Shown piece by piece: positions 53,986 to 63,397 of a stretch of DNA of 64,000 nucleotides (position 1 is its first letter; each line of letters opens with the position of its first letter). The notes under the pieces were generated by a model that was not told the origin of the DNA, ran no database searches, and saw only the letters and a program-made list of their open reading frames with translations. Origin of the DNA: Lacrimispora sp. BS-2 (lineage in GTDB: Bacteria; Bacillota; Clostridia; Lachnospirales; Lachnospiraceae). The translations under genes and the position numbers were made by a program. The stretch is from positions 3,348,001 to 3,412,000 of the forward strand of contig NZ_CP157940.1 of assembly GCF_040207125.1 (NCBI RefSeq). Direction: 5' to 3'.

Positions 53986-54915
53986 TTACGCCGCCTTAAC
54001 AGTAAATCGTCTTGACTGGCTGCATTTGGCAAAATCCCGGTAAAGATCTGGCCGTTCCTCCTTTAATCGCTTGCTGTCAATACGGACTGTATCCACATTG
54101 CTCCAGGAAACTCTATAGCGCTCATTAAATGCCATTTCATATTCGCCCATATAAAGCTTAAGCTGCTGTTCAATCTGATTCTGCTCCTGTGTCAACTTCT
54201 TTGCCAGAAGAATGATTTCTTCCCTCCTTTTTAACTGCTCATTTAAATGAGATGGAAGAGGAATCGTCTTTTTATAGGCCGTTGGAAAATACCGGTGAAT
54301 CACTTCATTTGAAATATCACTGCCGTCCGGGTCCGGCATATTTCCTGACAAAACATGGCCCTCCCAGAATTCCTTTTCTATGACAATCAAATTTTGAATC
54401 AGCTCCTCATCACGTTCAATCTTCTTATACTTAAATTCCCTTCCCAAAATCACAACAGCCAGATACCAGGCCCTCGCCCCGGTCACCGCCATATAATGAT
54501 GACATTGGATTTCATAATGGGCAGGGACAGACTCTCCGGTCCATTTATCTGCATTATAGGCACTGGCCGTTTTGCATTCAAGTCCCATGTTTTCCCCTGA
54601 AATAAGGCGGTCAACATTTGCTAGCATAAAGGGATATTCTTCGCTCTGATACATAACATTGGACCGTCGTACCTTTAAGCCTGTCTCTTCCATAAAGCGC
54701 CGGGCCACATATTCTTCTAGGTCTCGCCCCTGTCTCATGGATTCATTATCATGATCTTCTACTTCTAAGCTTGTTTTTTCATAGAAAATACTCATAGGGC
54801 TGACATAGGGATTAAGACCACAGATTGCACCTGCATCAGACCCACCGATTCCCTGCTTTCTGTATTTCAGCCAATCTTCATGAGATAAGCCGTTTGTTGA
54901 AATTAACTTTTTCAT
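53986..54915 (-). CDS. YqaJ-family (lambda exonuclease-like) nuclease
   Basis: 309-residue nuclease. RKQGIGGSDAGAICGLNPYVSPM near the start, then ANVDRLISGENMGLECKTASAY with the catalytic Asp102 and Glu113-x-Lys115, and HYEIQCHHYMAVTGA. Degrades one strand of DNA ends to give RecT its substrate. Starts 0 bases after the RadC gene stop, so they are co-expressed, with RecT further downstream. Confidence 0.94.
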   Translation of the reverse strand: MKKLISTNGLSHEDWLKYRKQGIGGSDAGAICGLNPYVSPMSIFYEKTSLEVEDHDNESMRQGRDLEEYVARRFMEETGLKVRRSNVMYQSEEYPFMLANVDRLISGENMGLECKTASAYNADKWTGESVPAHYEIQCHHYMAVTGARAWYLAVVILGREFKYKKIERDEELIQNLIVIEKEFWEGHVLSGNMPDPDGSDISNEVIHRYFPTAYKKTIPLPSHLNEQLKRREEIILLAKKLTQEQNQIEQQLKLYMGEYEMAFNERYRVSWSNVDTVRIDSKRLKEERPDLYRDFAKCSQSRRFTVKAA

Positions 54916-55437
54916 TCATGCCACACCTCCAATACCAAAAGGTTCAATCCTTTCTTCCCGGAAGCTTACATATCTGCCCTCCGAACCAATCACAATATGG
55001 TCAAGCAATTCGATTCCCAGCAATACTCCGGCTTCCTTAATCCGACCTGTAATGAGAGAATCCTCTCGACTTGGCATCGGCTCTCCAGAAGGATGATTGT
55101 GAAAGCAAATGATTTTTGAAGCATTTGAAAGAATCGCATGTTTAAATAAATCCCTTGGATCTATCCCACATGAGCTCAAGCCTCCCACTGCGACGATTTC
55201 CAAAGCGATCGGCGTCATTGCTGAATCCAATGACATTACCATCATCATCTCACGATCTGAATATTCAAAGAGATGCCTCACCATATCCGCTGCCTCTTTT
55301 GCTTCATGAAAACGTTCAGTTCCATAAACAGCAGTTCCTTCCCGAATCATTTTAAGCTTTATGATCCCTACTCTCTTCTTAGGAATAGGCCGCTTCATCA
55401 TACCTATTACCTTTTCTTCCTGTGTTGCATTCTTCAT
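54916..55437 (-). CDS. radC: RadC-like JAB-domain protein
   Basis: 173-residue protein of the RadC family, here without the helix-hairpin-helix N-terminus. The JAMM metal motif is clear: IICFHNHPSGEPMPSREDSLITGRI, with the upstream Glu-containing strand VGGLSSCGIDPRDLFKHAILSNAS. Such short RadC proteins are typical of plasmids, prophages and integrative elements. First gene in front of the YqaJ nuclease, with AAGGAGG. Confidence 0.9.
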   Translation of the reverse strand: MKNATQEEKVIGMMKRPIPKKRVGIIKLKMIREGTAVYGTERFHEAKEAADMVRHLFEYSDREMMMVMSLDSAMTPIALEIVAVGGLSSCGIDPRDLFKHAILSNASKIICFHNHPSGEPMPSREDSLITGRIKEAGVLLGIELLDHIVIGSEGRYVSFREERIEPFGIGGVA

Positions 55438-55458
55438 AAATAATCGCGCCTCCTTGCA

Positions 55459-55501
55459 AAAACGGAGGCCTCCAGCATTTAAGAAAGAGACTCCCGTTTT
55501 C
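55459..55501 (-). terminator. Terminator upstream of radC
   Basis: AAAACGGGAG pairs CTCCGTTTT with a bulge, followed by TTTTTGC on the minus strand; it separates the DUF932 operon from radC. An 11-base inverted repeat (AATACTCTCTT/AAGAGAGTATT, 55536-55592) lies just beyond and may mark a promoter or operator. Confidence 0.5.
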
Positions 55502-55667
55502 TATATAATTATTTTATTTTCAATTACATGCACAAAATACTCTCTTCTCATCAAGATTCCCATACTACCCTTTCACAACATAAGAGAGTATTATATTAAC
55601 GAACTTTCCGGAACAGCATTCCTTAGAAAAGAGGGAATGCACTTCAATGCTAAAAACAAATTCATTT

Positions 55668-55949
55668 TTACAGCGCTTCCCACTCACCGATTTCCATCAA
55701 CAGCATCTCAATATCAATGAGTCCCTCATACCAGCATACGCTTCTTGGAACTTCATTCAAATAACATTCTGTTAGCTCACCCATATTCAGATATTCCTTA
55801 ATCTGCACTTCAAATAAATCAAGTATGTCCGGATTCGCATTCTGAACCAAGAATGGAAAATCTCTGCAATTACTTAAAGCTTCCCACCTCTCCTCACCCC
55901 CTCCTTCCGGCTCAACTGGGATACCTTTTTTCTGGCTCTGCTTTTTCAC
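55668..55949 (-). CDS. Hypothetical protein downstream of DUF932
   Basis: 93-residue acidic protein (VQNANPDILDLFEVQIKEYL, NEVPRSVCWYEGLIDIEMLLMEIGEWEAL). I do not recognise it. Its ATG overlaps the DUF932 stop (ATGA), so it is translationally coupled and part of that operon. Confidence 0.65.
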   Translation of the reverse strand: MKKQSQKKGIPVEPEGGGEERWEALSNCRDFPFLVQNANPDILDLFEVQIKEYLNMGELTECYLNEVPRSVCWYEGLIDIEMLLMEIGEWEAL

Positions 55950-56878
55950 CTTGCCCTCACCAGCTCATAAGCTTTATCAATCATGGCGTTCCCTTCTACT
56001 GTGCGCGCAAAAAGACTTTCCTTATAATTTGCCCGTTCTCTTAAAGGTTTCGCATGAGTGGCAAAATCCGATACAGCATTCAGGAATCGCCAGCCATGCT
56101 TTCCAGCAAATTTTAAATCCGGCGCTTCAAAATACCTCATCTTCAAATCCTCTTTCAGTCTCATCAGATTCTTCTGCTGCTGTTCCGTAGGGTTATCAAG
56201 CAAAGGAAACAATGCATCAATATATTCATACACCTGATGGTCTGTCATCTTAATTCTGCTTAGTTCATCAATAGCCTTACCAAGCTCTCCCATGTACCTG
56301 TTGGCATAAAGGAGCGTATTTCTTGCATCTTCCATCTTTCCCTCTATATTTCCGGTATGGTTTGCAGACCAGGATCTCTTTGCTGTCGCCAGGGCCAGGT
56401 TTAAAGTATTCTGGCAAACCACCCGAATAGGTGTCACTGCAGCCTTTATACCGCCTGTTCCATCGTGAGAATTCATAAACACAAGGTAAGGTTCGATTTC
56501 ATCTCCGCTTATAATATAATGCTGAGGAAGCTTTGCAAGTAGCCAGGTCTTTCGCCCTTCCTGAAGAGAACCCGCCGTTTCATAGGTAACACCTTCGCCA
56601 AGTAATTCATCTGTAAAAGCAAAAGCTTCCTCATTCTGAACCACTTTGTAGCGATCGGAAACAACTCCCAGAACCTTTTCATCCATGTCCCGAATATTTG
56701 CCTTGAAGCCGTTAATTGGTATACCATCCTCCGTTTCTATAGACTTCTGAATTACCTGCCAGTCCAACCCTGCTAAAGCCAGGGCTTCTGCAGATGCAGG
56801 TGCCTCCATCACCATTGTTCCCAGCCCGTGCCAGGGCTTTTCTCTTGTGTAAAACATTGACTCCACGTTCGCTGACAT
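55946..56878 (-). CDS. DUF932 / phage-plasmid-like protein
   Basis: 310-residue protein of the DUF932 (TIGR03299-like) family: MFYTREKPWHGLGTMV, LDWQVIQKSIETEDG, LGVVSDRYKVVQNEEAFAFTDELLGEG, NSHDGTGGIKAAVTPIRVVCQNTLNLAL and ARNTLLYANRYMGEL. It is common on plasmids, prophages and integrative elements, often with RecT, YqaJ and RadC, as here. Function unknown. Confidence 0.93.
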   Translation of the reverse strand: MSANVESMFYTREKPWHGLGTMVMEAPASAEALALAGLDWQVIQKSIETEDGIPINGFKANIRDMDEKVLGVVSDRYKVVQNEEAFAFTDELLGEGVTYETAGSLQEGRKTWLLAKLPQHYIISGDEIEPYLVFMNSHDGTGGIKAAVTPIRVVCQNTLNLALATAKRSWSANHTGNIEGKMEDARNTLLYANRYMGELGKAIDELSRIKMTDHQVYEYIDALFPLLDNPTEQQQKNLMRLKEDLKMRYFEAPDLKFAGKHGWRFLNAVSDFATHAKPLRERANYKESLFARTVEGNAMIDKAYELVRAR

Positions 56879-57087
56879 AATTAACCTCCTTTAATTGTTG
56901 ATTTTTATTCTAAGAAATAATATATATTTGTTTTATATTTACATTGCAGAACACCTACATAACGCTTATAGCTCACCCCTTATAATCCGCTTTTAACCAC
57001 TTATAGTTTATACATGTAGTTACTTTATTTTCATCACAGCTATAAACGCATTATCTGAAGCGTTAATATACTCGGATTTTAAAACAC

Positions 57088-57118
57088 AAAAAAACCAGAA
57101 CGAAAACGCTCTGGCTTA
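57088..57118 (-). terminator. Terminator after the zinc-ribbon membrane protein
   Basis: CCAGAGCG pairs CGTTCTGG with a GU pair around TTTT, then TTTTTTTGTG on the minus strand. Confidence 0.8.
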
Positions 57119-57125
57119 TATCATA

Positions 57126-58430
57126 TTAACCTGCAGGGGCTGCTTCAATAAGCTGTCCGGCAATGTATACAACTCCATTTTTATCAATATCAATGACGGT
57201 TCCATATACTGTTACATAGCTATCAGCGTATACGTTAGAATTGTATGCTGATAAAACTATATACTGTCCTTCGCCCCAAGCATCACTGATGTAATAGGCA
57301 TCAAGATTTTTCATAGTAGCACTATCATACCATTGCTCCATACTAACAGAGTTTCCAGTACCAGCATAGGTAAACAAACCAGTTATATTTACTTTGCTGC
57401 CAATAAATCCATTATTTTTAATCATCTCAACGCCTGCTGTAAAGTAATCCTGATTGTATCTTATATCATCTGGATTTGTATTGTATCCAAAGTCATACTT
57501 TGCCTCTGTCGGACGACTGGAAGATTCATCAAAAGATTCCATATCATTTATTTCTGATGCCATAACATCATTGCCGCTATTGCCCCCGGGTGAAACCACT
57601 GCATCCGTTCCATCAACCACAGCTTCTTCATCCGTAAAAAATTCAGCCCAGATTATAACATCGCCTTTTGAATTTACACCAACCGGATAACCATATATCA
57701 TCTTCCATTCATTCGTATAAGGCGATGAATCCTTAGAAATCACAATATAACCACCAGGAGAGTCACCACCACTGCTCATACAAGAATATGCATAATAAGT
57801 ATCCAACAGGCCACTCCACTCATTTGCATCATAAGCCAGTTCTGTAACCCCTTCCATATAATCCTCTGGAATCGATTTTCCTATGATCAATCCCTTTACT
57901 TTAATTCCAATTCCACTGTAATCATAAATATTGTTACGAAGATCCTTAAACTCGGGAGTAACAGCATTCTGCATAAAACTATTTCTATCTACGGCTTTTG
58001 TTGTATAAGATTCAGGACCCCCAATACCATCACCATTTTGTGAAACTTCCGCAGATCCGGTATCCGTAGAAGGTGATTCCGCATTAATTTCTGATACAGC
58101 TATTGAATTTCTAACAAACATGCCTGCCAGTACAGTAATACTAAATATAATTCCTACTGCAATCAACAGCCCTTTACCAAAACATGAACGTTTCTTTGGT
58201 TTGCTTACATTCTGAGACTCTGATACCTTTTGAGCTGCTGTCTTAGGGTTGTTCCTCTGACCTAAATCTTCTTTATATAATGACTGCCCACATACAACAC
58301 AAAACTTCTGTCCTGGTTCAAATTTTGTCCCGCATTTAGGGCAGGTATTAATAACCTCTACTTTTTCACCACACACACTGCAAAACTTCTGGTTCTCCTG
58401 AAGGTTGTTTCCACATTTCTTACAATTCAC
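57126..58430 (-). CDS. Double zinc-ribbon membrane protein
   Basis: 434 residues. Two N-terminal zinc ribbons (CKKCGNNLQENQKFCSVCG and CPKCGTKFEPGQKFCVVCG) precede a membrane helix near residue 90 (LLIAVGIIFSITVLAGMFV). An extracytoplasmic region with two similar beta-rich halves follows (KVKGLIIGKSIPEDYMEG and KVNITGLFTYAGTGNSVSM, each ending near a YVTVYGTVIDI-like strand). Function unknown; similar proteins in clostridia are probable sensors or cell-surface assembly factors. It follows the 183-residue zinc-ribbon gene by 18 bases. Confidence 0.75.
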   Translation of the reverse strand: MNCKKCGNNLQENQKFCSVCGEKVEVINTCPKCGTKFEPGQKFCVVCGQSLYKEDLGQRNNPKTAAQKVSESQNVSKPKKRSCFGKGLLIAVGIIFSITVLAGMFVRNSIAVSEINAESPSTDTGSAEVSQNGDGIGGPESYTTKAVDRNSFMQNAVTPEFKDLRNNIYDYSGIGIKVKGLIIGKSIPEDYMEGVTELAYDANEWSGLLDTYYAYSCMSSGGDSPGGYIVISKDSSPYTNEWKMIYGYPVGVNSKGDVIIWAEFFTDEEAVVDGTDAVVSPGGNSGNDVMASEINDMESFDESSSRPTEAKYDFGYNTNPDDIRYNQDYFTAGVEMIKNNGFIGSKVNITGLFTYAGTGNSVSMEQWYDSATMKNLDAYYISDAWGEGQYIVLSAYNSNVYADSYVTVYGTVIDIDKNGVVYIAGQLIEAAPAG

Positions 58431-58448
58431 GATTTATTCCCCTCTTTC

Positions 58449-59000
58449 TTAAACCGATATCGCTTTATAAACGATATCAGCTTCTTCTTGTTCCATATAA
58501 TAAGCTTTAATACTTGTTCCACTTTTCAATGAAATTATCATTGTCTTTTTTCTGCTTGTAAAGACGATCAAAGCAATCGCTGCTGGACCCACAATCAAAA
58601 GCGGTGGTATTACGAATCCTAAAAGAGTGGTAACAGAAAGTCCCGCTATTTGCACCTTTTCAAGCTTAGTGAGAAGCGAAGTCTTTTTATAAACAACGCT
58701 TCCTATCTCTTGCTTATTAAAAATCAAGGAACTAACTGGAGATGCCTTTGTGGTTTTCCTGTACGATGTTGCAGTCACCTCATTTCCAGTGACCTCAAAG
58801 ACAGTTGTCAACTGTCTTTCTCCGTTTATAGCAAGCGCACCTGCTGTTAATTTATAAACCAAAGTATTTACCTGTTCACTCTGTGGTATAAAAACGCTAT
58901 CTTCTTCAATCATTTTGCTTTGATCACCAGTCTGAGCTGGTGTCCCGCAATCAGGGCAAAAACTTCCATCATATTTTTTTCCACAATTACTGCAATACAT
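58449..59000 (-). CDS. Zinc-ribbon membrane-associated protein
   Basis: 183 residues. N-terminal ribbon CSNCGKKYDGSFCPDCG, then a PH-like beta region (LAINGERQLTTVFEVTGNEVTATSYRKTTK), two hydrophobic helices (VTTLLGFVIPPLLIVGPAAIALIVF) and a C-terminal strand (MIISLKSGTSIKAYYMEQEEADIVYKAI). It shares the ribbon theme with the next gene and likely works with it. Function unknown. Confidence 0.72.
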   Translation of the reverse strand: MYCSNCGKKYDGSFCPDCGTPAQTGDQSKMIEEDSVFIPQSEQVNTLVYKLTAGALAINGERQLTTVFEVTGNEVTATSYRKTTKASPVSSLIFNKQEIGSVVYKKTSLLTKLEKVQIAGLSVTTLLGFVIPPLLIVGPAAIALIVFTSRKKTMIISLKSGTSIKAYYMEQEEADIVYKAISV

Positions 59001-59188
59001 ATATTACCCTCCTGTTTTGGCAGCTACGCCATTTTTTATAAGTTTACGATTTCTATCCTCTGTTCCCATTTTTGAAACAACCCTGTACAACATTTACTAT
59101 TTTACCTGTACCCCTGCTTTTTCCAGTTCCTCAAAAAATTTTTTTGTGCTGCTCACATTGGTCCTCCCGATATGTGTCATTTATTTAA

Positions 59189-59329
59189 TTAATCTTTTTC
59201 TTTCTCTTGCTCCGCAGTCATATTCCGTCCGGCTTCAAGTCCCGCTATAAAAATTAATACTTTGGATACTTGCTCCGGTTCTAATTCCATAATCTTTTTT
59301 ATTACAATATCTTTTTCTGTCAGTTCCAT
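59189..59329 (-). CDS. Small protein divergent from XRE repressor
   Basis: 46-residue protein (MELTEKDIVIKKIMELEPEQ, VSKVLIFIAGLEAGRNM). It has a GGAGGGGAA site and a promoter TTGACA-N17-TAAACT directly upstream. Helical; it resembles the small proteins that repressors control in mobile elements. I do not recognise the family. It is the first gene of a leftward transcript that may extend to the zinc-ribbon genes. Confidence 0.65.
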   Translation of the reverse strand: MELTEKDIVIKKIMELEPEQVSKVLIFIAGLEAGRNMTAEQEKEKD

Positions 59330-59356
59330 ATTCCCCTCCATTTTGACCACATTAAT

Positions 59357-59437
59357 CTAAATTGAATTTAGTTTATCATGATTGAATTTAGTTGTCAATA
59401 TTACATTCTTGACTGAATTTAGTTACTATGATATTAT
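59357..59437. promoter_or_regulatory. Divergent promoters with three operator-like repeats
   Basis: Three copies of TGAATTTAGTT start at 59363, 59383 and 59414. The first lies in a perfect palindrome CTAAATTGAATTTAG (59357-59371). The leftward promoter TTGACA-N17-TAAACT occupies 59398-59370 and contains copy 2 in its spacer. The rightward promoter TTGACT-N17-TATTAT (59409-59437) contains copy 3. Spacings of 20 and 31 bases keep all copies on one face of the helix, as expected for repressor binding in a lysogeny-type switch. Confidence 0.7.
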
Positions 59438-59461
59438 TTTGGACAAAGGCGGTGAGCAATT

Positions 59462-59821
59462 TTGAATCTAAGCGAAAGAATTAGATTATTACTTGAGGAA
59501 AACAATTTAAAGCAAAAAGATTTAGCCAAAGAAATCGGGGTAACAGAGAGCTACATATCTGCCCTCTTAAACGGTAGAAACTCCAACATATCCCAGGCGC
59601 TTGCTACATTAATTGAGGAAAAATACGGGTACAGTAATTCCTGGATTCTGTACGGAACAGAACCCAAGCTAAAAATGGTAGGGAAAAACAAGACTTTATC
59701 AGACATCCATAAGAAAGCAATTTTACAAATAGAGAAATTGAACCCGGGACAAATAAAAGCCGTACTGGCCTTTGTAAAGGCATTGGAAGAAATAGAAAAC
59801 GACTTCAGAGAACATCCTTAA
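59462..59821 (+). CDS. XRE-family repressor
   Basis: 119-residue helix-turn-helix protein: NLSERIRLLLEENNLKQKDLAKEIGVTESYISALLNGRNSNISQALATLIEEKYGYS, then a dimerisation tail. The best start is TTG at 59462 with GGCGGTGAG upstream. It is divergent from the 46-residue gene with three repeats between, so it probably represses both promoters, including its own. No LexA-type cleavage domain, so induction would not be by self-cleavage. Confidence 0.88.
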   Translation: MNLSERIRLLLEENNLKQKDLAKEIGVTESYISALLNGRNSNISQALATLIEEKYGYSNSWILYGTEPKLKMVGKNKTLSDIHKKAILQIEKLNPGQIKAVLAFVKALEEIENDFREHP

Positions 59822-59972
59822 GACCCGTAATATGTACCCACAGCTTGCCATGCATAGATGTACACCAATATGAAGCTAACATCCAGGACAGAGGATGCCT
59901 GAAAAATGAGTTACGGCTCATATGAGGCAGCCTCTCTTTACTTGCGTTTTTCCCTGCCTCAATTTTTTCATT

Positions 59973-60239
59973 TTATGGCAGTAAATCCTCGCTCCGATTT
60001 GAGGACACTAAGATTTTTTTGAAATATCGCTCCGTATATCCAAGCTCCTTTGCCAAAACCTTCCCATTTGTTCCGTCATAGCGTTCTTTTATCTGCTTCT
60101 CAATATATGACTTGCTGTATAGTTTTACTGGAAATGTAATCTGTAATCCATGCAGATGCTCATAGATACGGATTGTCGTCTCCACTCCCAATTGCTCTGC
60201 CAAATCTCGGTAAATACCGTAAAAATCCTTTGCATCCAT
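59973..60239 (-). CDS. Mor-like transcription regulator
   Basis: 88-residue protein with the Mor/C activator pattern: YRDLAEQLGVETTIRIYEHLHGLQITFPVKLYSKSYIEKQIKERYDGTNGKVLAKELGYTERYFKKIL. The last 45 residues are a helix-turn-helix. Phage Mu uses Mor to switch on middle genes; many clostridial elements carry relatives of unknown target. GGAGG precedes the ATG. Confidence 0.82.
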   Translation of the reverse strand: MDAKDFYGIYRDLAEQLGVETTIRIYEHLHGLQITFPVKLYSKSYIEKQIKERYDGTNGKVLAKELGYTERYFKKILVSSNRSEDLLP

Positions 60240-60853
60240 GAATCTTCCTCCTTTGCCTTCCTATTATAAGGGTTTCATGAATACTATTTCTTCTGTCATT
60301 ATCCTTATTTTTTCTCTTATAATTTTTCATATTACATTTCTACGAACCTCCCTATCCATAAATTTAACTTCTGGCATCAACTATCAGCATTACTTCAATA
60401 ATATATAATTGGCCGTAGTCAACTTTACATAATAGTAGTAATGAAAAATCATTGCCAAATTTAATAATTAATAGCATAAAAGGTGCCATAGCTTCTGTAC
60501 GCTATGGCTTTCTACGTTCCTATGTTCCCCTCATACAGCCATGCTGCAGATTAACATGGATATAATATATATCTGAAAATAAAAAAAAGACTTTTTTATC
60601 TTACTAAGTTATATATGAGAGCCCACTATTTATAACCATCATATCCAACACCACAGTTTTGCCTGCACTTACATTAAAAGCATATAGAACAACCTATACC
60701 CCGTTTTTCGCTCTCTAAATAATATGATCGGCCTTTTAAAATCAAGACCGGTCACCCCAAACTATATGCTGTATTTTACTATTCTTATTAAATTTAAATT
60801 AAAAAGAGCAAGGTACTATAATACGGTGCGTAAACACCTTATTTTCATATACC
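60240..60853 (+). other. A+T-rich non-coding gap beside the primase-helicase
   Basis: About 610 bases with no convincing gene. It contains a hairpin GCCATAGC-TTCTGTAC-GCTATGGC (60485-60508) with a TTTCTA tail, and long AT stretches. It is a plausible site for regulatory signals, and possibly a replication origin, though I see no clear iterons. Confidence 0.4.
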
Positions 60854-63397
60854 TCACTGCTCAATCTTTTTTATATATTCTTCCTGCACCAACTCAGCCT
60901 GTTCACATGGAAAATCTGAAAACAAGTAAACTGTACTAGGAAACCTTAGTAGTCTGGCACGTCCGATACTCTGCTCTAGTTCACTTTTTATAAAATAGAG
61001 CTGTATTTCTCGTAACATCGGGTTATTGTATGTGGTAAACCCAAATTTATATCCTCCATATTCTATTATTTGCCAATGCAATGCATCAGAAGCATGAACT
61101 CCTAAATGGAATGCAATTAACTTATAAACTGTTTCTGCATTATGTGGAGTGCCTACTACAGCAATATTCCTACCTGTAAAAGCATTTATTCCCTCAGTAT
61201 TTCCAAAATGAAGTCCATATTCATTATAACCCTCTCCCATTCCTTTGAATGTTATTATTGGAATATCGCCACAAATATCCTTAATTGAATCGATTACCTT
61301 GCCACCTCTCTTAGAAATATCCTTCCGGCTCATGGAATAAGCTGAATATTGTATCAAACGCCCTAAATAGCAAGCCTCCTTCTTGGGATACTCCTTAACA
61401 TACCAGCCAAGGAAATATTGTCTGTACAGTGCCGGTGATAATGAGGCTGATAAAATAATGTATTTTGATTTAGGCAACATCTTCGGGTAGAAGTACTGTA
61501 CCCCACCATCTTTCTCTTTATAATAGACGGAGGCCTTTACTAAATCATTAACGTTTTCCGATATGCCATATTTATAGAGATCTTCTTCTGATATTACATC
61601 TTCTTCTGACATCGGCGTCACTTTTTTATATACATTATCCTTTGTATCTTTAATCTGTGACAATAATGTCTTTAACGCCAAAGGGCAATGATCCAAGCTC
61701 AGTACTTTTTCTACAGATTTTAAACTGACCTTCTTTATATTTTTAAATAAATATAATAAAATATCTTCATCAATAATAACGGTATAACCCTTTAATTCAG
61801 CCTCTGATAAGGTAAGTAACCTAGCATGAGTCGTAACAATATATTCAAATTTTGTTATATTCGAATAAAAACTTAAATACTCTTTGCATTTTTGAACTGC
61901 CAAGATTATTTCTGGGCTTCTTTCCTTCTCATGATCAATAATAAATTTTCTCAGAACCTTAGCTGCCATTCTGCTTATTCCAATATCATAATAATATTTA
62001 ACCTCATCGACCAGTTCCCCGGGCACCTTCATTTCCTCAATAGAGGGGGTAACTACAGCATTGATTTCTCGTATATGTAATTCTTCTGCAACTTGTTGCT
62101 TTAATAAGTTTGTAGGAACTGCAATTATAATCTTCTCATTTTTTAGAGATTGTACCAGATTACAATATGCCTGGGTCTTACCGGAGGCAGTCTGGGCTGG
62201 AATTAGATATAGCCCATCCCTAATCTCACTTATAGCATCTTTTAGACAGCTTTCTATATGGGCATACACCTTTTCCACGCTAACATATTCCTTAGAATCA
62301 TCTAACCTCTGAATCTTTTCTCTTTCTGCTATTGTCAGCACCATATTTGCTTTATGATTACAATAGTTGCAATACTTACAACCATTCTCACAAAACTGCG
62401 GTTTATATCCCATGGATTTAGCATATCCAAAATAAAAACTCCAATCTTCTAGATCCTCCCCCCGGTTTTTAATATATGAAAGGAATTTACTCCTTCCCCC
62501 TCTTATATTAACAAAATTGGTCAACAGAAAGAATTTTTCATTATGTTCAAGCTCCCCACCATTTAGAAACTCCCTATATAACGCACATTTTTTTTCGTTC
62601 TCTGACCATTTAACCCTAATTTGATTATTTAATACCTTATCATCGCGCTTATCAGTCTGGTAGGATGCCATTTTAATAAAAAATGAAGATTTTACGTCAT
62701 TTCCTATTATAATATAAATAGGTTTTTCCGAATAATCTTCAATCCTACCAAGTTGTGATGCGCGATCAATTTCTAAATATGAACCTTTTAAGGCCACTTT
62801 GTTCTTTTTTGCAAATCCTTTTATCGTTCTGGAATAATTAGAATAGTTAGTAATGTATTCGTATTTCTGATATTGCAGGGCCAAGCTTGCTATATTAAAC
62901 GTTTCTTCTTGAAAACATATCAGACCTTTACCGCCTAAGAACATTCTAGAGACATCTTTACATTGTCTATCAGCATCCGGAAAGATTTCAAGCAATAATG
63001 CTAGTATTACCTTTGCTGCAATAGCATTACTTACAGGACATTCATGAATAAATACAACTCTAAATCGTTCCGATAACTCCGTAGAGCTAAACGTATGATA
63101 GGCAAACGCAATTGGTAAGTCATATTTCTCTGCTCTGGTTCTTATCATTTCAAAAGTAACCTCTGAATCAAAATCAAGAGCAAATATTTGCATTTCATTA
63201 AATGCATCTGACTTTCTTTCTCCATTATTAAATACTGCCGGGCAAAATGAGCAACCATAATTACCCACATATGAAGCCAATTCCTCCAGCGATAAATTAA
63301 CTGGTCTTTTTGCAATTCTTTTACTTATTTTAGCTATTTCTATTTTATCTGGCTTTACTTGATACTGTGTTCCATCTAAACTCACACTAATGTTCAT
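60854..63397 (-). CDS. Primase-helicase-type replication protein
   Basis: 847 residues. The N-terminal third resembles an archaeo-eukaryotic-type primase (MQIFALDFDSEVTFEMI at about 69-85, LSERFRVVFIHECP, then QCKDVSRMFLGGKG). A cysteine cluster follows near residue 340 (FCENGCKYCNYCNHK). The C-terminal half is an SF2-type helicase with TASGKT near 403, DEDILL near 543, and an arginine-finger region QSIGRARLLRFPS near the end. Such proteins start replication of plasmids or integrative elements. An RNA or DNA polymerase activity is inferred. It is divergent from the excisionase-like gene at 63529. Confidence 0.78.
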   Translation of the reverse strand: MNISVSLDGTQYQVKPDKIEIAKISKRIAKRPVNLSLEELASYVGNYGCSFCPAVFNNGERKSDAFNEMQIFALDFDSEVTFEMIRTRAEKYDLPIAFAYHTFSSTELSERFRVVFIHECPVSNAIAAKVILALLLEIFPDADRQCKDVSRMFLGGKGLICFQEETFNIASLALQYQKYEYITNYSNYSRTIKGFAKKNKVALKGSYLEIDRASQLGRIEDYSEKPIYIIIGNDVKSSFFIKMASYQTDKRDDKVLNNQIRVKWSENEKKCALYREFLNGGELEHNEKFFLLTNFVNIRGGRSKFLSYIKNRGEDLEDWSFYFGYAKSMGYKPQFCENGCKYCNYCNHKANMVLTIAEREKIQRLDDSKEYVSVEKVYAHIESCLKDAISEIRDGLYLIPAQTASGKTQAYCNLVQSLKNEKIIIAVPTNLLKQQVAEELHIREINAVVTPSIEEMKVPGELVDEVKYYYDIGISRMAAKVLRKFIIDHEKERSPEIILAVQKCKEYLSFYSNITKFEYIVTTHARLLTLSEAELKGYTVIIDEDILLYLFKNIKKVSLKSVEKVLSLDHCPLALKTLLSQIKDTKDNVYKKVTPMSEEDVISEEDLYKYGISENVNDLVKASVYYKEKDGGVQYFYPKMLPKSKYIILSASLSPALYRQYFLGWYVKEYPKKEACYLGRLIQYSAYSMSRKDISKRGGKVIDSIKDICGDIPIITFKGMGEGYNEYGLHFGNTEGINAFTGRNIAVVGTPHNAETVYKLIAFHLGVHASDALHWQIIEYGGYKFGFTTYNNPMLREIQLYFIKSELEQSIGRARLLRFPSTVYLFSDFPCEQAELVQEEYIKKIEQ

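Noticed and set aside
55536..55592. Inverted repeat AATACTCTCTT / AAGAGAGTATT as a transposon end
   Set aside because: Only 57 bases are enclosed and no target duplication is seen; more likely an operator or hairpin.
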